The notes under the pieces were generated by a model, which was not told the DNA's origin, made no database searches, and saw nothing but the letters and a program-made list of their open reading frames with translations. A stretch of DNA of 64,000 nucleotides from Gordius sp. MW1 (Eukaryota; Nematomorpha; Gordioida; Gordea; Gordiidae), in the NCBI GenBank assembly GCA_964036665.1, contig OZ038526.1, forward strand, positions 23,312,001 to 23,376,000, in the 5' to 3' direction. Every line of letters begins with the position of its first letter. Position 1 is the stretch's first letter. Below are positions 61,401 to 64,000 of the stretch, in pieces. The position numbers were made by a program, and so were the translations under genes.

Positions 61401-63898
61401 ATCTCAATCCATGGCTCGATGCCAGCTTATTAATTTAATATGTTTTAGCATATAACAATACATATTTATTCGGAAATAAATTTCTATCTATTAAAAAAAA
61501 ATTGAATTTTTAAAAGTAATTTAATATTTATTCATTTTTTATTTAAATATAATTTTGAAAAATAGGATATAACATATTCATCAGATTGATTCGTTTAACA
61601 AAAAATTAAAAAAAAATTTGGATAAAATGGGACAATAGCTTAAATGTAAAAAAATGAATTTTATAAAATAATAAATTAAATTTTGTTTAAATTTAAATTA
61701 ATTATCTTACGTGCAATAGGATAAATTGGCGCTAAAAAATTTAAATTTTAAATTTGAAATAAATTTATATTTATATATTTTAGTTTTTTATTTTTTAAAT
61801 ATGTTTTTTTGTCATATAAAACACATTTCAATTGATTTTAAAGGCATTTAAGTATTTTGTACGAATAAATTATATTTTATAAAATTAATATTTGTTAATT
61901 TCTCTATAATATTTAAGTCGATCGGTTTTTCTTTTATACAAAACAAAATATTAAATCGTAAAAATAGATTTTGAATTTTACCTTGTCTTGGCTGATATGG
62001 ACGTGGAGCAACAGCTGTTTAAAAAAATATTTAAATAAAAAATATTTGAAATATATAGGGTGTAATAGAAATTTTACTTGCTATTGGATAAGGTATGAAT
62101 GGTACTAATTTTATATTTAAAATATTAAAAAACATAATTTAATTTATATTTTTGATTAAATTTATTTTTAAAAACCAAAATCTTATTAAAATTTTAAAGA
62201 TAAAATTTATAAGAATGTATACCTGGTCTAGGCTGAGGTAGATAAAATGCTGTCGCTAACATAATAATCCTAAAGATTAATATTTTTTGAAATTTTTCCT
62301 TTAGAAAATTAGATTTTAAATAATTTTTCGAGGAAAATAAAAATAAAAAATAATAAAAACTGAACATTAAATATTCTACTGAGCAATGAGTAAATGTACT
62401 AAGCAAAATAATTTGTTCTCATTAAAAAAATATAATATTTTATAATTTATTGAATGTTCATTTATTTATTTTTAAATAATTTTTACCATATGGTATGTCG
62501 GAACGAAATTCTAAAAATACAGAAATAATTATATTTATTTATTTTAGAATTAAATTTTTTCTGGAGCTGGTTGTGGTTTTTGAGATAAATTTAAATACTA
62601 ATTTTTGTTTAATTAAATTCATTATTCAATCTAAATTTACAAACTTATTTTTAATTTTTGTAATGGATTTAATACAATTAAAATACATAATGTTGAAAGT
62701 AATGTAAGGACTCAAATAATATAAAAGTTAAAAGTATTTAAGTATTTAATTCTAAGTGGCCTAAACGCCGGCTGGGACTACACTGCAGTGGATATATTTG
62801 CCAAATCTAACGCCTCTCCCGACCTCATCTCTTATACTGAGAGAAAGATAGTGGAAAAATACAAATACCTCAGCAATATTATTTTTGTACGAGTAGTAGC
62901 CACAACCCTCGGTAATCTAGGTCCCGAGGGCAGACAATTCCTTAAACAAACAACAAAATTTATAACCTCCATCACACACGATCCCAAAGAATGATTCTAC
63001 ATCAAGCAGAAAATCACCATGGAAATTGTAAAATCTAATACAATCTCAATCCATGGCTCGATGCCAGCTTATTAATTTAATATGTTTTAGCATATAACAA
63101 TACATATTTATTCGGAAATAAACTTCTATCGATTAAAAAAAATTGAATTTTTAAAAGTAATTTAATATTTATTCATTTTTTATTTAAATATAATTTTGAA
63201 AAATAGGATATAACATATTCATCAGATTGAATCGTTTAACATAAAATTAAAAAAAAAATTTGGATAAAATGGGACAATAGCTTAAATGAAAAAAAATGAA
63301 TTTTATAAAATAATAAATTAAATTTTGTTTAAATTTAAATTAATTATCGTGCAATAGGATAAATTGGCGCTAAAAAATTTAAATTTTAAATTCGAAATAA
63401 ATTTATATTTATATATTTTAGTTTTTTATTTTTTAAATATGTTTTTTTGTCATATAAAACACATTTCAATTGATTTTAAAGGCATTTAAGTATTTTGTAC
63501 GAATAAATTATATTTTATAAAATTAATATTTGTTAATTTCTCTATAATATTTAAGTCGATCGGTTTTTCTTTTGTACAAAACAAAATATTAAATCGTAAA
63601 AATAGATTTTGAATTTTACCTTGTCTTGGCTGATATGGACGTGGAGCAACAGCTGTTTAAAAAAATATTTAAATAAAAAATAGTTGAAATATATAGGGTA
63701 TAATAGAAATTTTACTTGCTATTGGATAAGGTATGAATGGTACTAGTTTTATATTTAAAATATTAAAAAACATAATTTAATTTATATTTTTGATTAAATT
63801 TATTTTTAAAAACCAAGATCTTATTAAAATTTTATTTTAAAGATAAAATTTATAAGAATGTATACCTGGTCTAGGCTGAGGTAGATAAAATGCTGTCG
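58474..63898 (-). CDS. Tandem micro-exon gene (proline-rich peptide), partial
   Basis: On the minus strand each about 1.64-kb unit has micro-exons in the order A (33 nt), B (27), C (33), D (21), F (24). Unit 3: 63898-63866, 63742-63716, 63652-63620, 63369-63349, 62510-62487. Unit 2: 62255-62223, 62104-62078, 62014-61982, 61731-61711, 60868-60845. Unit 1: 60613-60581, 60457-60431, 60367-60335, 60084-60064, 59225-59202. Two diverged ones follow: 58590-58573 (18 nt) and 58497-58474 (24 nt). All are preceded by AG and followed by GT except D in units 1 and 3. All start with two bases, continue in whole codons and end with one base, so any combination stays in frame. Peptides: A TAFYLPQPRP, B PFIPYPIA, C VAPRPYQPRQ, D PIYPIA, F FRSDIPY. 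No leader exon or 3' end is seen. The structure matches micro-exon genes known for secreted proteins; function is unknown. Confidence 0.72.
59069..60711. repeat. 1.64-kb tandem unit 1
   Basis: First complete unit; the left border is where similarity to units 2 and 3 begins (ACTGAACATTAAATATTCTA). Period to unit 2 is 1,643 bp. It carries micro-exons A, B, C, a D without donor, and F (with TTT in place of TAT in its last full codon). Confidence 0.93.
59482..59790 (+). pseudogene. Reverse-transcriptase C-terminal fragment inside unit 1
   Basis: Plus-strand reading gives VDIFAKSNASPDL, then a stretch with VVATTLGNLGPEGRQF, a stop after HDPKE, and KQKITMEIVKSNTISIHGSM. This resembles the conserved tail of some invertebrate non-LTR retrotransposon proteins (ETLG-x-GP ... 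Q+-S-AIQ+GN-ASI-GT). It is antisense to the micro-exons, between D and F. Same fragment with one or two substitutions at 61125-61433 and 62767-63075. Confidence 0.6.
60712..62353. repeat. 1.64-kb tandem unit 2
   Basis: Period to unit 3 is 1,642 bp. It is the only unit in which micro-exon D has an intact donor (GTAAGAT), because it keeps four bases that units 1 and 3 lack. Otherwise nearly identical to its neighbours. Confidence 0.93.
61125..61433 (+). pseudogene. Reverse-transcriptase C-terminal fragment inside unit 2
   Basis: Copy of the fragment at 59482-59790 amplified with the unit; Leu replaces Pro and Ser replaces Thr at two places in RQFPKQTTK. Confidence 0.6.
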
Positions 63899-64000
63899 CT
63901 AACATAATAATCCTAAGATTAATATTTTTTGAAATTTTTCCTTTAGAAAATTAGATTATAAATAATTTTTCGAGGAAAATAAAAATAAAAAATAATAAGA
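62354..64000. repeat. 1.64-kb tandem unit 3, reaching the window edge
   Basis: Complete or nearly complete copy. The sequence at the edge is the end of the unit, and whether a fourth follows cannot be seen. D lacks its donor as in unit 1. Confidence 0.9.
62767..63075 (+). pseudogene. Reverse-transcriptase C-terminal fragment inside unit 3
   Basis: Third copy; differs from unit 1 by the Pro-to-Leu change in RQFPKQ. The internal stop after HDPKE is shared by all three. Confidence 0.6.

Overview
The window is nuclear DNA from an AT-rich invertebrate animal. Evidence for an animal is a Janus-type (JAK) tyrosine kinase gene with FERM, SH2, pseudokinase and kinase parts, an aquaporin gene split by spliceosomal introns, and many eukaryotic transposons. 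I cannot name the phylum from sequence alone. There is no bacterial-style gene organisation, rRNA, CRISPR array or intact tRNA gene. Only about 10 % of the window is host coding sequence.

Layout, left to right. 1-3185: two exons of an unrecognised minus-strand gene, with a large composite repeat inserted 7 bp inside one of its introns. 3186-6660: featureless AT-rich DNA. 6665-8566: decayed RTE-like LINE. 9697-17231: minus-strand aquaporin gene (AQP8-like), five exons seen, with a 6.5-kb intron holding a second copy of the composite repeat plus small inverted-repeat elements. 17232-30030: no recognisable genes, scattered MITE-like elements, and one element with internal tandem repeats. 30032-31919: third composite repeat, abutting a broken hAT transposase relic. 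33047-37148: one degenerate 4.1-kb Ty3/Gypsy LTR retrotransposon with both LTRs and a 4-bp target duplication. 38662-51288: the JAK gene on the plus strand, 17 exons placed. 52265-54420: a possible orphan exon and a 1.2-kb foldback element with G/C-run arms. 55569-57990: a second, better preserved RTE-like LINE. 58474-64000: a head-to-tail array of about 1.64-kb units running off the right edge.

The most interesting part is the last array. On its minus strand each unit carries five candidate micro-exons (33, 27, 33, 21 and 24 nt). All are multiples of three, all share one phase (two bases, whole codons, one base), nearly all have AG and GT borders, and the four fully usable in each unit contain no stop; most encode proline-rich peptides. 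Joined in order they stay open within and between units. This is the gene architecture of micro-exon or secreted-effector genes in some parasites and sap-feeders, here growing by tandem duplication of multi-exon units. A 4-bp difference removes the splice donor of one micro-exon in two of three units.

Other notable points: introns of only 33-43 bp in the 5' part of the JAK gene, beside multi-kilobase introns elsewhere; a roughly 350-residue linker between the JAK pseudokinase and kinase; and a family of elements with shared palindromic ends (core AATTGCATAGCAATT), internal tandem repeats and tRNA-like segments.
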